From assembly GCA_964647905.1 (NCBI GenBank), contig CAZYJR010000001.1:62001-126000 (forward strand): a stretch of DNA of 64,000 bases, in the 5' to 3' direction. Of the stretch, positions 16,191 through 25,675 are shown one piece after another. A model generated the notes under the pieces. It had not been told where the DNA came from. It saw only the letters and a list, made by a program, of their open reading frames with translations, and made no database searches. The position numbers and the translations under genes were made by a program. The DNA is from CAZYJR01 sp964647905 (GTDB lineage Bacteria > Desulfobacterota > DSM-4660 > Desulfatiglandales > HGW-15). Positions within the stretch are counted from its first letter, which is position 1. Each line of letters starts with the position of its first letter.

Positions 16191-18631
16191 GTGCCACGGC
16201 CCAAACCAGCTACCGGGTGGCCGTCGCCTTGCCGGTCAGCCGGACTTTTTCCTATTCCCGGCCCGAGCCCTCTGCAAGGGTGGCGGTGGGGTGCCGGGTG
16301 GTGGTGCCTTTCGGCACCAAGAAGGCCGAGGGGTATGTCCTCCGGGAGGAGACCGGGGATCAGGGCCGGCGCCTCAAACCCATCCTGGAGGTGGCCGACC
16401 CTGAGCCGCTCTTCCATGAAGGAATGGTGCCTTTCCTCGAGTGGGTATCCGCCTACTACCTGCACCCCATAGGCCTGGTCATCCAGTCGGTCCTTCCGGG
16501 GCCGGGCGGACGGTCGTTCTGGACGGCCGCCCTGACAGAATCCGGCCGCACGGTCCTGGAAGAGCTCCCGCCGCGTTCCACGGAAAGAAAAATGCTCCAG
16601 TGGGTCTCGGACAACCCGGGAAAGCGCATCCCCTGGGGCCTGGCAGAGGCGCGCGAGCTGGAAAGAAAAGGGCTACTCGAGCTGGAGGCGGGGAGGGGCG
16701 GGCGCAGGGAAGGGCCCAAGATGCAACGGTTCCTGCGGCCCACGGGGAAGCTCGGGTTGGAGGACGCCCTTGCCCAAGGCGGAAAGGCCCGGCCCGCCCG
16801 GAACGAAGAGGAGTTTCTGGCAGAGGCCTTCGGAGCCGGAGGCGTGCTGCTGAGGGATATCACCCGGCGCTACCCCAACGGGTCCTATCTGGTCCGGAAG
16901 TGGGTGGGCAGGGGTGTATTGGAGACGTACGACGCCCCGGTGCTTCAGGGCCCCGCAGGAAGGATTCTATTCCCGTCGCCGCATCCCCCCCGGCTGGTGG
17001 GGCAGCAACAGGCGGTGCTGGACGAGGTGCGGGCGGAGGTCTCCCAGGGGCGGTTCTTTCCGTGCCTGCTTTACGGGGTGACGGGCAGCGGGAAGACCGA
17101 GGTCTATTTCAGGGCGGTCCAGGAGGCGGTCCGGACCGGACGCCAGGCATTGATCCTGGTCCCGGAGATATCACTGGTGGCTTACATGGAAGGGCTCTTC
17201 AGGTCTCGAATGGGCGATGTGGTCGGGACCTATCACAGCGGCATGACCGGGGCCGAGCGCTACGAACAGTGGGTCAGAATGGCGAGAGGCGAGGTGGACG
17301 TTGTGATAGGGGCGAGGTCGGCGGTCTTCGCCCCGCTGCCGTGCCCGGGCTTGATAGTGGTGGACGAGGAGCACGACTACTCCTACAAGCAGGAGGAGGC
17401 CCCGCGTTACCAGGCCAGGGATTCGGCCCTGGTGAGGGGCAGGATGGAAGGCGCCGTGGTGATCCTGGGCTCCGGGACCCCTTCGGTCCAAAGTTATTAC
17501 AACGCCTCCAATTCCCGGTACAGGCTCCTCTCCATGCCTGAGCGGATAGAGAAGCGCCCGCTGCCCGCGGTGGAGATCGTTGACATGAAGGACTTCTCGG
17601 ACCCGCCGGGCTCCCATGGTATGATCAGCCCCGTCCTCCAGGAGGCCCTGGAAAAGAACCTGAGGAACGGCGGGCAGGCCCTGCTTTTCCTGAACCGAAG
17701 GGGGTACCACAGGATGCTCCTTTGCAGGAGGTGCGGGGAGGCGCTTCGCTGCCCCAACTGCGACCTGGCCCTGATCCAGCATATGAGCCAGGGTATGCTG
17801 GCGTGCCACTACTGCGGCTTCCGCCGGCCGCCCGGGGGGAGCTGCTCGGCTTGCGGGCACTCCGAGTTGAGGGCCCTGGGATTCGGGACCGAGAGGCTGG
17901 AGGATGAGATTGCCCGGCGGCTCTCCGGGGCCCGGGTGGCCCGCATGGACCGCGACTCCACACGACCAAGGGGTGCTTCCTTCAGGTTGCTCAAGTCTTT
18001 CGGCGAAGGGGGGATCGATGTCCTCGTGGGCACGCAGATGATCACCAAGGGGTACGACTTCCCCAACGTGACCCTGGTGGGGGTGATCGCTGCGGACGCC
18101 TCACTGGGGTTTCCGGATTTCCGGGCTGCGGAGAGGACCTTTCAGCTCCTCTGCCAGGTGGCGGGCCGGGCCGGCCGGGGGGACCATCCCGGCCGCGTCC
18201 TGGTCCAGACCTTCAACCCGGGCCACTATGCCGTGGCTGCCGCGCGCACCCATGACTATGCGACGTTCTTCGGCCATGAGAGGGAACTGAGGGAGCAGCT
18301 CGGATACCCCCCTTTCTCCTACCTGGCCAGACTGCGACTCCGGGGGAATCGGCTGGAAGCGACCGCCCGGGCGGCGCAAAGGCTGGCCCGGGCCATGGAG
18401 GAGATCCGGGGCAAGTATGCCGAGCAGGCGAGCGGCTTGCTGGTATTGGGTCCGGTGGAGGCCCCCATAGCACGTCTCAAGGGCAAGTACAGATGGCAGC
18501 TCCTGGTCAAGAGCCGCGGTTCCCGCCTTCTTCATGAGTTCCTGATCCGAGTCCGGGAGGTCTCGGACAGGGTCCTGAGATCCACCGGCGTATCCATGGT
18601 GATCGATATTGATCCCTACCATATGCTCTGA
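16187..18631 (+). CDS. priA: Primosomal protein N' (replication restart helicase PriA)
   Basis: 3'-to-5' helicase that reloads the replisome at collapsed forks. 814 residues from a TTG at 16187 that overlaps the upstream TGA. The N-terminal 3'-DNA binding domain starts YRVAVALPVSRTFSYSRP. Walker A is GVTGSGKTEVYFRAV (~residue 297) and Walker B is LIVVDEEHDYSYKQEE. The eight zinc-binding Cys lie in LCRRCGEALRCPNCD, LACHYCGF and GSCSACG. Helicase motifs V/VI are in VGTQMITKGYDFPNV and QVAGRAGRG. The open frame reaches upstream to 15995, but that part lies on the exported-protein gene and shows no PriA sequence. Confidence 0.95.
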   Translation: MSATAQTSYRVAVALPVSRTFSYSRPEPSARVAVGCRVVVPFGTKKAEGYVLREETGDQGRRLKPILEVADPEPLFHEGMVPFLEWVSAYYLHPIGLVIQSVLPGPGGRSFWTAALTESGRTVLEELPPRSTERKMLQWVSDNPGKRIPWGLAEARELERKGLLELEAGRGGRREGPKMQRFLRPTGKLGLEDALAQGGKARPARNEEEFLAEAFGAGGVLLRDITRRYPNGSYLVRKWVGRGVLETYDAPVLQGPAGRILFPSPHPPRLVGQQQAVLDEVRAEVSQGRFFPCLLYGVTGSGKTEVYFRAVQEAVRTGRQALILVPEISLVAYMEGLFRSRMGDVVGTYHSGMTGAERYEQWVRMARGEVDVVIGARSAVFAPLPCPGLIVVDEEHDYSYKQEEAPRYQARDSALVRGRMEGAVVILGSGTPSVQSYYNASNSRYRLLSMPERIEKRPLPAVEIVDMKDFSDPPGSHGMISPVLQEALEKNLRNGGQALLFLNRRGYHRMLLCRRCGEALRCPNCDLALIQHMSQGMLACHYCGFRRPPGGSCSACGHSELRALGFGTERLEDEIARRLSGARVARMDRDSTRPRGASFRLLKSFGEGGIDVLVGTQMITKGYDFPNVTLVGVIAADASLGFPDFRAAERTFQLLCQVAGRAGRGDHPGRVLVQTFNPGHYAVAAARTHDYATFFGHERELREQLGYPPFSYLARLRLRGNRLEATARAAQRLARAMEEIRGKYAEQASGLLVLGPVEAPIARLKGKYRWQLLVKSRGSRLLHEFLIRVREVSDRVLRSTGVSMVIDIDPYHML

Positions 18632-18657
18632 CCCGCCGCCCCCCGCGGGATCCGCCC

Positions 18658-19965
18658 TCAGACCTTGAGGTATCGGCCCAGGACGCGGTAGTTGCCTGCC
18701 AGCACATAGATCAGGAAGACCGCCAATAAAACGCCTCCCAGCATTTCAGTGTTTTTGGCCTTGATCAGGTAGGCCGCTACGAAGAGCACAATGAAGCCCA
18801 TGGTTATGACTACCGGCCTGGGTATCAGGGGAAGGATCATTCGGCCGAAGTGTACGAACCGGATGTGGCTGACCAACAGATAGGAGGTAAAACAGATGAT
18901 CACCCATGAGGTCCAGACATATCCCAGCAGGAGGCAGGCGCCCAGGGCAACCAGGGCCCCGGCCGGGCTGGGGAGCCCGTTGAAGGTGCCGGGCGGCAGG
19001 CTGGAGTCCGCCTTGTCCCGAGCCAGGTACCGCCAGAGCCTGAATGCTACGGCGGAGAAGTATATGGCCGCCAGAAGCAATGCGTGGGTCCGGAGGGTTC
19101 CCAGGCTGAAGATGAGCAGGGCCGGGCAGAGGCCGAAGCTGGTCAGATCTGCTATGTCGTCCAGCCACGGCCCGAACCTGGTCCCGCCGTGCTTCTCGGC
19201 CATCCGGCCGTCGAAGAGATCAAACACCTGACCCGCCAGTATGGCGAGGGCCGCATGCACGTAACGGCCTCCCAGCACCAGCCAGATCCCGGTAATGCCG
19301 CACAAGAGATTGAGCACCGACAGGATGTCAGCGTAGAATCTGTTTGGGATGGCCTTGAAAACGATTGAGGCCAGGGACATGATGATGCAGAGCTGAAGCA
19401 CCTGATTGGTGAAGTCCGGGATCCTGAGGGAGTCGTCAAGGATCGCCAGGTATACTATCAATGCGAAGCACAGTACCGCCTTTATCTTGCCGAAGTTGTT
19501 GGCCTGGAGAGAAAGGCGGGTGAAGTGCTTCAATATGTAGCGTACAAGGAACTGGCCGGCAGTTTCGATGGCGATCAACAACCAGAAGGCCCCTATGGGC
19601 AGCAGCCCCTGGTAGGCGAAAAACCCCATCGGCGGAAGGTAGGTCAGCTTGTCGCAGAGGGGGTCGATTTCCTCGCCGAAAGAGGTCACCAGATCGCACT
19701 CGCGGGCCACCAGCCCGTCGACTCCGTCCAGAAAGGCCGAGACGGTGAAAAGGAGGATCCCCATGAAATGAGCCCCGGACAGGAAGTAGAGGATCATCCC
19801 CCCGACTCCTATCAGTACCCTCCAGGCGCATATTGCGTTGGGGTGGAGGACGGCGTGCCCGGCCACGAACCGGCGCACGGCTTCCTTCCTCAGCGCCAGT
19901 ACGATGGCGCCGTACATGGCCGAAGACAGCGCTATCGCGGTCAGAATGGAGACTACTCGTTCCAT
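18658..19965 (-). CDS. Fusion of two CDP-alcohol phosphatidyltransferase domains (PgsA-like + PssA-like)
   Basis: 435 residues, polytopic membrane protein. Domain 1 carries a complete CDP-alcohol phosphatidyltransferase signature D-xx-DG-xx-AR-x8-G-xxx-D-xxx-D (FLDGVDGLVARECDL at residues 78-92, ending in EIDPLCDK). Domain 2 starts at IPNRFYADILSVLNLLCG and has DLFDGRMAEKHGGTRFG then LDDIADLTSFGLCPAL (residues ~249-280), plus FNGLPSPAGA, all features of phosphatidylserine synthase; its AR is AE. So two head-group transferases are joined in one chain, presumably at the inner membrane. The ATG at 19963-19965 shares a base with the mpl stop; a GTG one codon upstream is also possible. Which alcohols are used cannot be read. 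Confidence 0.86.
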   Translation of the reverse strand: MERVVSILTAIALSSAMYGAIVLALRKEAVRRFVAGHAVLHPNAICAWRVLIGVGGMILYFLSGAHFMGILLFTVSAFLDGVDGLVARECDLVTSFGEEIDPLCDKLTYLPPMGFFAYQGLLPIGAFWLLIAIETAGQFLVRYILKHFTRLSLQANNFGKIKAVLCFALIVYLAILDDSLRIPDFTNQVLQLCIIMSLASIVFKAIPNRFYADILSVLNLLCGITGIWLVLGGRYVHAALAILAGQVFDLFDGRMAEKHGGTRFGPWLDDIADLTSFGLCPALLIFSLGTLRTHALLLAAIYFSAVAFRLWRYLARDKADSSLPPGTFNGLPSPAGALVALGACLLLGYVWTSWVIICFTSYLLVSHIRFVHFGRMILPLIPRPVVITMGFIVLFVAAYLIKAKNTEMLGGVLLAVFLIYVLAGNYRVLGRYLKV

Positions 19966-21455
19966 CACCCGAATCCTTCATCTCGGCCCCGGCCCAGGCT
20001 GGAGAGCAGCCGGGCGGGGAGGTTGTCAAAGGAGCCGTTGGACATTACCAGGACTATGTCGCGCGGGGCGAGTCGCTCCAGGATCGCCTGCAAGAGGCCC
20101 TCCCCGCTCCCTCCGTAAACCGCTTCAACCCCCCTTGAGGCCAGATCCGCCGCCAACCCCTGGGAGGAGAAGCGCTCTTCCGGGGAGATCTTGTCCATCA
20201 GGGGGGGCTCGGCTATGAACACCAGCCCGGCCCGGTCGAACGCCCTGGTGTAGTCGTGCTGGAACACCTTTCTCCGGCTGGAATTTGAGCGGGGTTCGAA
20301 GACCGCCACCAGGCGGCGTCCGGGGTACTTTGCGCCCACCGCCGCTATGGTCTCGCGAACCGCTGTCGGGTGGTGGGCGAAGTCGTCCATGACCATTACC
20401 CCTCCCGCCTCGCCCCTTACCTCCTGCCTCCTCCTGACACCCCTGAAGCTCCCGAGGGCCCTCTGCAGGGGATCCGTTTCCACCCCCACACTGCGGCACA
20501 GGGCGGCTGCGGCCAGGAGATTGCCGAGGTTGTGCAGGCCGAAGAGGGGGGTTCGGGCCCGGATCGGCTCTCCGTCAGGCGGCACCAGGGTCAGCTCGGT
20601 GTCTTGTCCATCGGTGCTCACATCTTCCACTGACCAGTCCGCGCCTTTCTCCAGCCCGTAGGTCACCACCCGGCAGGATGCCAGGCGGGTCTCTGCCATG
20701 ACCCTGGGGTCGTCGGCGTTGGCCACCAAGAGCCCTCGGGCCGGGATCAGGGCCAGCAGTGACCTGAAGCTCTCTTTTACGTGCTCCAGATCACGGTATA
20801 TGTCCGCGTGGTCGAATTCTATGCTTGTCAGTACGGCCGCCCAGGGCGCGTAGTGCAGGAACTTGGGCCCTTTGTCGAAAAAGGCCGAGTCATACTCGTC
20901 GCCCTCGATCACGAAGTACTCCCCCCGGCCGTCCTTGTAGCTCGCCGGGAAGTTGCATGGGATACCCCCTATCAGGAAGCCCGGATCCCGGCCGGCCGTC
21001 TCCAGGATCCAGGCGGCCAGGGACGAGGTGGTGGTCTTTCCGTGAGTGCCGGCCACCACCAGGCTCCTGCGTTCCCTTATTGCAAAGGCGCGGAGGGCCT
21101 GGGGCAGGCTCAGGTAGGGAATCCTCTTTTCCACCAGGGCGAGTGCCTCGGGGTTGTCCCTGGTGATCACGTTTCCCACCACCACAAGGTCGGGTTCTGT
21201 TTCCAGATTGGCCGCGGAGTAGCCCTCCAGCACTTCTATGCCCAGGGACTCGAGCAGATCGCTCATGGGCGGATAGACGTTTTGGTCCGAGCCGGTTACC
21301 TCTAGACCCTGGTCCTTTAGGAGCCCGGCCAGGGACGACATGCCCGTGCCGCAGATTCCCATGAGATGGACGCGCTCCGTGTTTCCAGGGGCGTGGTTGA
21401 GCTCCGGCAAGAGCCCGTATCGGGCGCGGCGGTCGTATGGCGATTCCGTGCTCAT
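19965..21455 (-). CDS. mpl: UDP-N-acetylmuramate:L-alanyl-gamma-D-glutamyl-meso-DAP ligase Mpl
   Basis: Attaches recycled murein tripeptide to UDP-MurNAc; cytoplasmic. 496 residues starting at the ATG at 21453-21455. The Mpl/MurC-specific opening VHLMGICGTGMSSLAGLL is followed by VTGSDQNVYPPMSD, the ATP-binding VVAGTHGKTTTSSLAA, EGDEYDSAFFDKGPKFLHY (Mpl-type block), and DDFAHHPTAVRETI. The EYDSAFFD/PKFLHY region separates Mpl from MurC. The open frame runs upstream to 21632 over the divergent rpmB promoter, so the inner ATG is preferred. It is cotranscribed with the double phosphatidyltransferase. Confidence 0.93.
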   Translation of the reverse strand: MSTESPYDRRARYGLLPELNHAPGNTERVHLMGICGTGMSSLAGLLKDQGLEVTGSDQNVYPPMSDLLESLGIEVLEGYSAANLETEPDLVVVGNVITRDNPEALALVEKRIPYLSLPQALRAFAIRERRSLVVAGTHGKTTTSSLAAWILETAGRDPGFLIGGIPCNFPASYKDGRGEYFVIEGDEYDSAFFDKGPKFLHYAPWAAVLTSIEFDHADIYRDLEHVKESFRSLLALIPARGLLVANADDPRVMAETRLASCRVVTYGLEKGADWSVEDVSTDGQDTELTLVPPDGEPIRARTPLFGLHNLGNLLAAAALCRSVGVETDPLQRALGSFRGVRRRQEVRGEAGGVMVMDDFAHHPTAVRETIAAVGAKYPGRRLVAVFEPRSNSSRRKVFQHDYTRAFDRAGLVFIAEPPLMDKISPEERFSSQGLAADLASRGVEAVYGGSGEGLLQAILERLAPRDIVLVMSNGSFDNLPARLLSSLGRGRDEGFG

Positions 21456-21492
21456 TTGCGGCTGCAGTCCTTTGACCTCCCGTAAAAAAGCC

Positions 21493-21521
21493 TTGTCATG
21501 GGGCCTGGGAGGGGGTATTGT
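21493..21521 (+). promoter_or_regulatory. Candidate sigma-70 promoter for rpmB
   Basis: TTGTCA (21493-21498, five of six to consensus), a 17-base spacer, then TATTGT (21516-21521, four of six). Transcription would start near 21528, giving a leader of about 30 bases before the rpmB start. Called by eye. Confidence 0.5.
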
Positions 21522-21556
21522 TACCGGTTCAGGGCCAAATGTAAAGGAGAATGAAG

Positions 21557-21745
21557 ATGTCAAAAGTATGCGATATATGCGGCAAAAGACCCATGGTAGG
21601 CAACAAGGTAAGCCATGCGAACAACAAGACAAAGAAGCGATGGTACCCCAACCTCCAAGAGGTCAGATCCTCGCAGGCGGGCAGGTCGCGCCGGATCACC
21701 GCGTGCACCTCTTGCATACGCTCCGGCCTTGTGGTCAAGCCTTGA
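21557..21745 (+). CDS. rpmB: 50S ribosomal protein L28
   Basis: Large-subunit ribosomal protein, 62 residues, a typical length. The sequence begins MSKVCDICGKRPMVGNKVSH and continues ANNKTKKRWYPNLQEVR, which is diagnostic. It is the zinc-binding form, with CDIC and CTSC pairs. AAAGGAG at 21543-21549 sits seven bases before the ATG at 21557 but only one base before the ATG at 21551, which decides the start. It is convergent with relA/spoT downstream. Confidence 0.97.
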   Translation: MSKVCDICGKRPMVGNKVSHANNKTKKRWYPNLQEVRSSQAGRSRRITACTSCIRSGLVVKP

Positions 21746-21783
21746 CCTCGGGCTTCGCCGCGTCGCGGCCCACGTCGCCCGGA

Positions 21784-23949
21784 CTAGGCCTCGGCCGGGA
21801 TTTGATATTGCACCCGCTCAACGATCATGACGTTCTTGACCTTTTTTACGGCGCCGATTATCTGCTGTAACTGCCTGTAGTCCTCCACTTCTATGGTGAA
21901 GTAGGAAACCCCCTTTCTGTCGGCTGTGGTGTGTACTTCGGCATGAAGGATGTTGGCGTCCTTTGAGGCCATGATAGCGCTGATTTCCGCCAGGATGCCC
22001 TTTTTGTCCACTGAGGTCACCCGGAGTCGGGCCAGGTGCACCTCCTTCTCAGTGGGCTCCCAGCTCACCTCCACCACTCTTTCCGGGTCCGCGTTCACTA
22101 TCTGGCGGCAGTCGTGCTTGTGAACAGTCACCCCGCGGCCCCTGGTGATGAATCCGCGCACCTTCTCGCCGGGCAAAGGGCTGCAGCAGTTGGCGAATCT
22201 GACCAACATGTTCTCCATCCCCTTGACCTTGATCCCATGGGTGCTCTTGCGCCGCTTGATGCGGGAGACCACCTTGCTGACCAGGCCCGAGTGTTCCCCT
22301 TGGTCCAGTCCCCGCCGGCTCTTGATGCGCGACACCACCTGATTCACCGATATCTTGCCGTAACCCACGTTGGCGAGCAGCTCGTCCGAGCTTTGCAGTG
22401 ACAGGTCCCGGGCCACCGCCAGGATTTCCTCGTTCTTCGGTATGTTCGGGACCTTGATCTGCTGCTGCTCCAGGGCCTTTTCCAGGAGCTCCTTGCCCAG
22501 TTGAATGCTCTGGTCTCTTTCCTGGCGTTTGATCCAATGGCGTATCTTGGTCTTGGCCCTGGAGGTCTTTACGAAGTCCAGCCAGTCCTTCCTGGGCTGC
22601 TGCTTTTGCGAGGTTATTATCTCCACTATGTCTCCGTTCTGGAGCTCATACCGGAGTGAGACCATCCTGCCGTTCACCCGGGCCCCCACGCAGCGGTCTC
22701 CCACCTCGGAGTGGATGCTGTAGGCGAAGTCCACCGGCGTGGCGCCCTTGGGGAACTCCCTGACTTCCCCCTTGGGCGTGAACACATAGACCTCGTTCGG
22801 GAAGAGGTCCATCCGGACGGTCTCCAGGAATTCCTGGGGGTCGTTCAGGTTCTGCTGCCACTCCAAGAGCTGCCTGAGCCAGGCGAACTGCTTTTCATCG
22901 GCCCGGTTCGCCGCCATGCCCTCCTTGTACTTCCAGTGAGCGGCAATACCCTCCTCGGCGATACGGTCCATATCCCAAGTGCGGATCTGAACCTCCAGGC
23001 TCTGCCCCAGCGGGCCTATCACCGTGGTGTGAAGCGACTGGTACATGTTGGCCTTGGGCATGGAGATGTAATCCTTGAAGCGGCCGGGGAGGGGCTTCCA
23101 GGTGGCGTGGATCAGACCGAGGACTTCGTAGCACTCCCTGAGGGAGCTGACTATGACCCTGCAGGCCACTATGTCGTAGACTTGATTGACGTCTACGTTC
23201 TGCTCCTTCATCTTTTCATAGATGCTGTAGAAATGCTTGTGCCGCCCCTTGATCGCGGCCTTGATGCCTGCCTCATCCAGCTTTCTGTAGAGCAGCTGCT
23301 TGACTTCCCGTATGAAGGCCTCCCTGGCGCCCCTGCGCTCGGCTATCCCGCTCTTGATCTGCTGGTAGATCTCCGGCTCCAGATAGTAAAGGCACAAGTC
23401 CTCCAGGCTGGATTTCAGCCAGTATATTCCCATGCGGCCGGCAAGCGGGGCGTATATCTCCAAGGTCTCCCTGGCTATCGCCTCCTGCTTGGCCGGGGGC
23501 TGATACCCGAGCGTTCGCATGTTGTGTAGCCTGTCGGCGAGCTTCACCATGATCACCCGGATGTCCGTGGCCATGGCCAGTATCATCTTGCGCATGTTCT
23601 CGGCCTGGCGCTCCTCCCGGCTGGTGAAGTGCACCCTCCCTATCTTGGTGACCCCGTCCACGACGTTTGCGGCCTCGGCGCCGAATAGGCGCTCGATCTC
23701 GCTCAACTCGGCGTAGGTATCCTCCACGGCGTCGTGGAGAAGGCCGGCCACCACGCTGATGACGTCCATCTTCATCTGGGTGAGCAGATATGCCACTTCC
23801 AGCGGGTGAGACAGGTAGGGCTCTCCAGAGAGGCGCACCTGCCCCTTGTGGACCTTGGCGGAGTAGACATAAGCCTTCTCCACCAGTCCGCGGTCGGCCT
23901 TGGGGTGATAGGCCGCCAGATTGCTGGTAATGTCATTCAAGCGAATCAT
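21784..23949 (-). CDS. Bifunctional (p)ppGpp synthetase/hydrolase, RelA/SpoT family
   Basis: Makes and degrades the stringent-response alarmone; cytoplasmic, ribosome-associated. 721 residues. The HD hydrolase residues are intact (YLSHPLEVA, LLHDAVEDT, KLADRLHNMRTL). The synthetase domain has GRHKHFYSIYEKM, the RFKDYISMPKANMYQSLHTT block whose RxKD form is typical of bifunctional enzymes, and EVQIRTWDMDRIAEEG. A TGS domain (VFTPKGEVREFPKGATPVDF), a Cys-bearing segment (FANCCSPLPGE) and a C-terminal ACT domain follow. The ATG at 23947-23949 lies inside the proS 3' end (17-base overlap). Confidence 0.95.
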   Translation of the reverse strand: MIRLNDITSNLAAYHPKADRGLVEKAYVYSAKVHKGQVRLSGEPYLSHPLEVAYLLTQMKMDVISVVAGLLHDAVEDTYAELSEIERLFGAEAANVVDGVTKIGRVHFTSREERQAENMRKMILAMATDIRVIMVKLADRLHNMRTLGYQPPAKQEAIARETLEIYAPLAGRMGIYWLKSSLEDLCLYYLEPEIYQQIKSGIAERRGAREAFIREVKQLLYRKLDEAGIKAAIKGRHKHFYSIYEKMKEQNVDVNQVYDIVACRVIVSSLRECYEVLGLIHATWKPLPGRFKDYISMPKANMYQSLHTTVIGPLGQSLEVQIRTWDMDRIAEEGIAAHWKYKEGMAANRADEKQFAWLRQLLEWQQNLNDPQEFLETVRMDLFPNEVYVFTPKGEVREFPKGATPVDFAYSIHSEVGDRCVGARVNGRMVSLRYELQNGDIVEIITSQKQQPRKDWLDFVKTSRAKTKIRHWIKRQERDQSIQLGKELLEKALEQQQIKVPNIPKNEEILAVARDLSLQSSDELLANVGYGKISVNQVVSRIKSRRGLDQGEHSGLVSKVVSRIKRRKSTHGIKVKGMENMLVRFANCCSPLPGEKVRGFITRGRGVTVHKHDCRQIVNADPERVVEVSWEPTEKEVHLARLRVTSVDKKGILAEISAIMASKDANILHAEVHTTADRKGVSYFTIEVEDYRQLQQIIGAVKKVKNVMIVERVQYQIPAEA

Positions 23950-25657
23950 AGAGCTCCTTGACCCGCCTGTTGACCTCCTCCGGCGCCCGTTCCAGGCCCA
24001 CGGGCTGGATTTCCCCGCCCGCCCTGAGCTTGACTTCAACAACCCCCTTGTCCAGGCCCTTGGAGCCCACAGCCGCCCTCACCGGTGTCCCGAGGAGGTC
24101 GGCGTCCTTGAACTTGGCCCCTGCCCTGAGGTCGCGGTCGTCCAACAAGGCTTCCACCCCAAGGTCCATGAGTCCCCGGTAGATGCGCTCCGCCGCCTCC
24201 ACCACCCCCGGCTCGTTCATCTGCAGGGGGAGCACCACCACCTCGAAAGGGGCGATGGGGACCGGGAAAATGATTCCGTCCCGGTCGTGGTTCTGCTCAA
24301 TGGCCGCGGCCACGGTCCGTCCAACTCCTATGCCGTAGCAGCCCATGGCGATGGGCCGCTCCTTGCCTTTTTCGTCCAGGTAGACCGCCCCCATGGCCCG
24401 GCTGTATTTGGTCCCCAGCTTGAAGATGTGCCCCACCTCTATCCCCCTGGCGAACCTGAGCCCGCCGCCGCAGTGAGGGCATGAGTCCTTCGGGGTGATC
24501 AGCCTCAAGTCCCCGTAGATCTCCACTTGGAAGTCCCGGTCCGGGTTGACGTTCGTCAGATGGGTGTCGGCCCGGTTGCCCCCGGCGACCGCGTTTACCA
24601 TGTAACGCACCGCATGGTCCGCCACCACCCGCAGGTTCGTGCCCACCGGCCCGGCAAAGCCGACGGGCGCGCCGGTCTTGTCCTCCACCAGCTCCGGACC
24701 GGCCATCTCGGCCCGGGGCGCTTCGAGGAGTGCCTTGAGTTTGACTTCATTGAGTTCGTGGTCGCCGCGCACCAGGGCGGCCACCACCTCGCCTCCGACA
24801 TCGTAGATCAGGGTCTTGATCAGCCTTTGGGCCGGGACCCCCAAGAAGGATGTGACCGCCTCTATGGTCCTCTGCCCGGGGGTCTCCACCTCCTCCAGCA
24901 GGAAGGGGGCTTCATCATCAATAGGGTCGGACAGGGGAGGGCGGACCTCGGCCTTTTCCAGGTTGGCGGCATAGTCGCACTCCAGGCAGCTCACGATCTG
25001 GTCTTCGCCCGAGTCTGCAAGCACCATGAATTCGTGGGACACGCTTCCTCCGATGGCACCGGTGTCCGCCTCCACGGCCCTGAAGTTCAGCCCGCACCGT
25101 TTGAATATCCTGACATAGGCCTCGTGCATCACCTGGTAGCTCAGGGCCATCTCTTCCTCTCCGGCGTCAAAGCTGTATGCGTCCTTCATGATGAACTCGC
25201 GGCCGCGCATGATGCCGAACCTGGGCCTGATCTCGTCCCTGAACTTGGTCTGGATCTGGTAGAAGTTGACCGGCATCTGCTTGTAGGATCGGATCTCCCG
25301 GCGCACCAGATCGGTGATCACCTCCTCGTGGGTGGGCCCCAGGCAGGCGTCTCTCTGGTGCCGGTCCTTGAACCGCAGTAGCTCTCGGCCGTAATGGTCC
25401 CAGCGCCCGCTCTCCTGCCATAGCTCGGCCGGCTGGACAGCCGGCATCAGGAGCTCCACCGCCCCGGAGCGGTCCATCTCCTCGCGGATTATCCTCTCCA
25501 CCTTGCGTATGGAGCGAAGCCCGGCCGGGAGATAGGTGTAGATGCCTGAAGTGAGCTTTCGGATCAGGCCCGCCCTGAGCATGAGCTGATGACTCACCAC
25601 TTCGGCGTCCGCAGGCTTCTCCTTGTAAGTGGGAATAAAATACCGGGTGTAGCGCAT
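23933..25657 (-). CDS. proS: Prolyl-tRNA synthetase (bacterial type, with editing domain)
   Basis: Charges tRNA-Pro. 574 residues, the length of the bacterial form with the INS editing domain. Class II motif 1 is near RKVERIIREEMDRSGAVELL, motif 2 is FRDEIRPRFGIMRGREFIMKD split by the usual loop, and motif 3 is IAMGCYGIGVGRTVAAAIEQ. The editing insertion occupies residues ~230-400 (TIEAVTSFLGVPAQRLIKT). A Cys pair in CPHCGGGLRF is within the insertion-catalytic junction, as in other ProS. The gene lies between ispG and relA/spoT, with 18 bases to ispG. Confidence 0.96.
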   Translation of the reverse strand: MRYTRYFIPTYKEKPADAEVVSHQLMLRAGLIRKLTSGIYTYLPAGLRSIRKVERIIREEMDRSGAVELLMPAVQPAELWQESGRWDHYGRELLRFKDRHQRDACLGPTHEEVITDLVRREIRSYKQMPVNFYQIQTKFRDEIRPRFGIMRGREFIMKDAYSFDAGEEEMALSYQVMHEAYVRIFKRCGLNFRAVEADTGAIGGSVSHEFMVLADSGEDQIVSCLECDYAANLEKAEVRPPLSDPIDDEAPFLLEEVETPGQRTIEAVTSFLGVPAQRLIKTLIYDVGGEVVAALVRGDHELNEVKLKALLEAPRAEMAGPELVEDKTGAPVGFAGPVGTNLRVVADHAVRYMVNAVAGGNRADTHLTNVNPDRDFQVEIYGDLRLITPKDSCPHCGGGLRFARGIEVGHIFKLGTKYSRAMGAVYLDEKGKERPIAMGCYGIGVGRTVAAAIEQNHDRDGIIFPVPIAPFEVVVLPLQMNEPGVVEAAERIYRGLMDLGVEALLDDRDLRAGAKFKDADLLGTPVRAAVGSKGLDKGVVEVKLRAGGEIQPVGLERAPEEVNRRVKELYDSLE

Positions 25658-25675
25658 TCGCTTTCCTTTCCTGGC

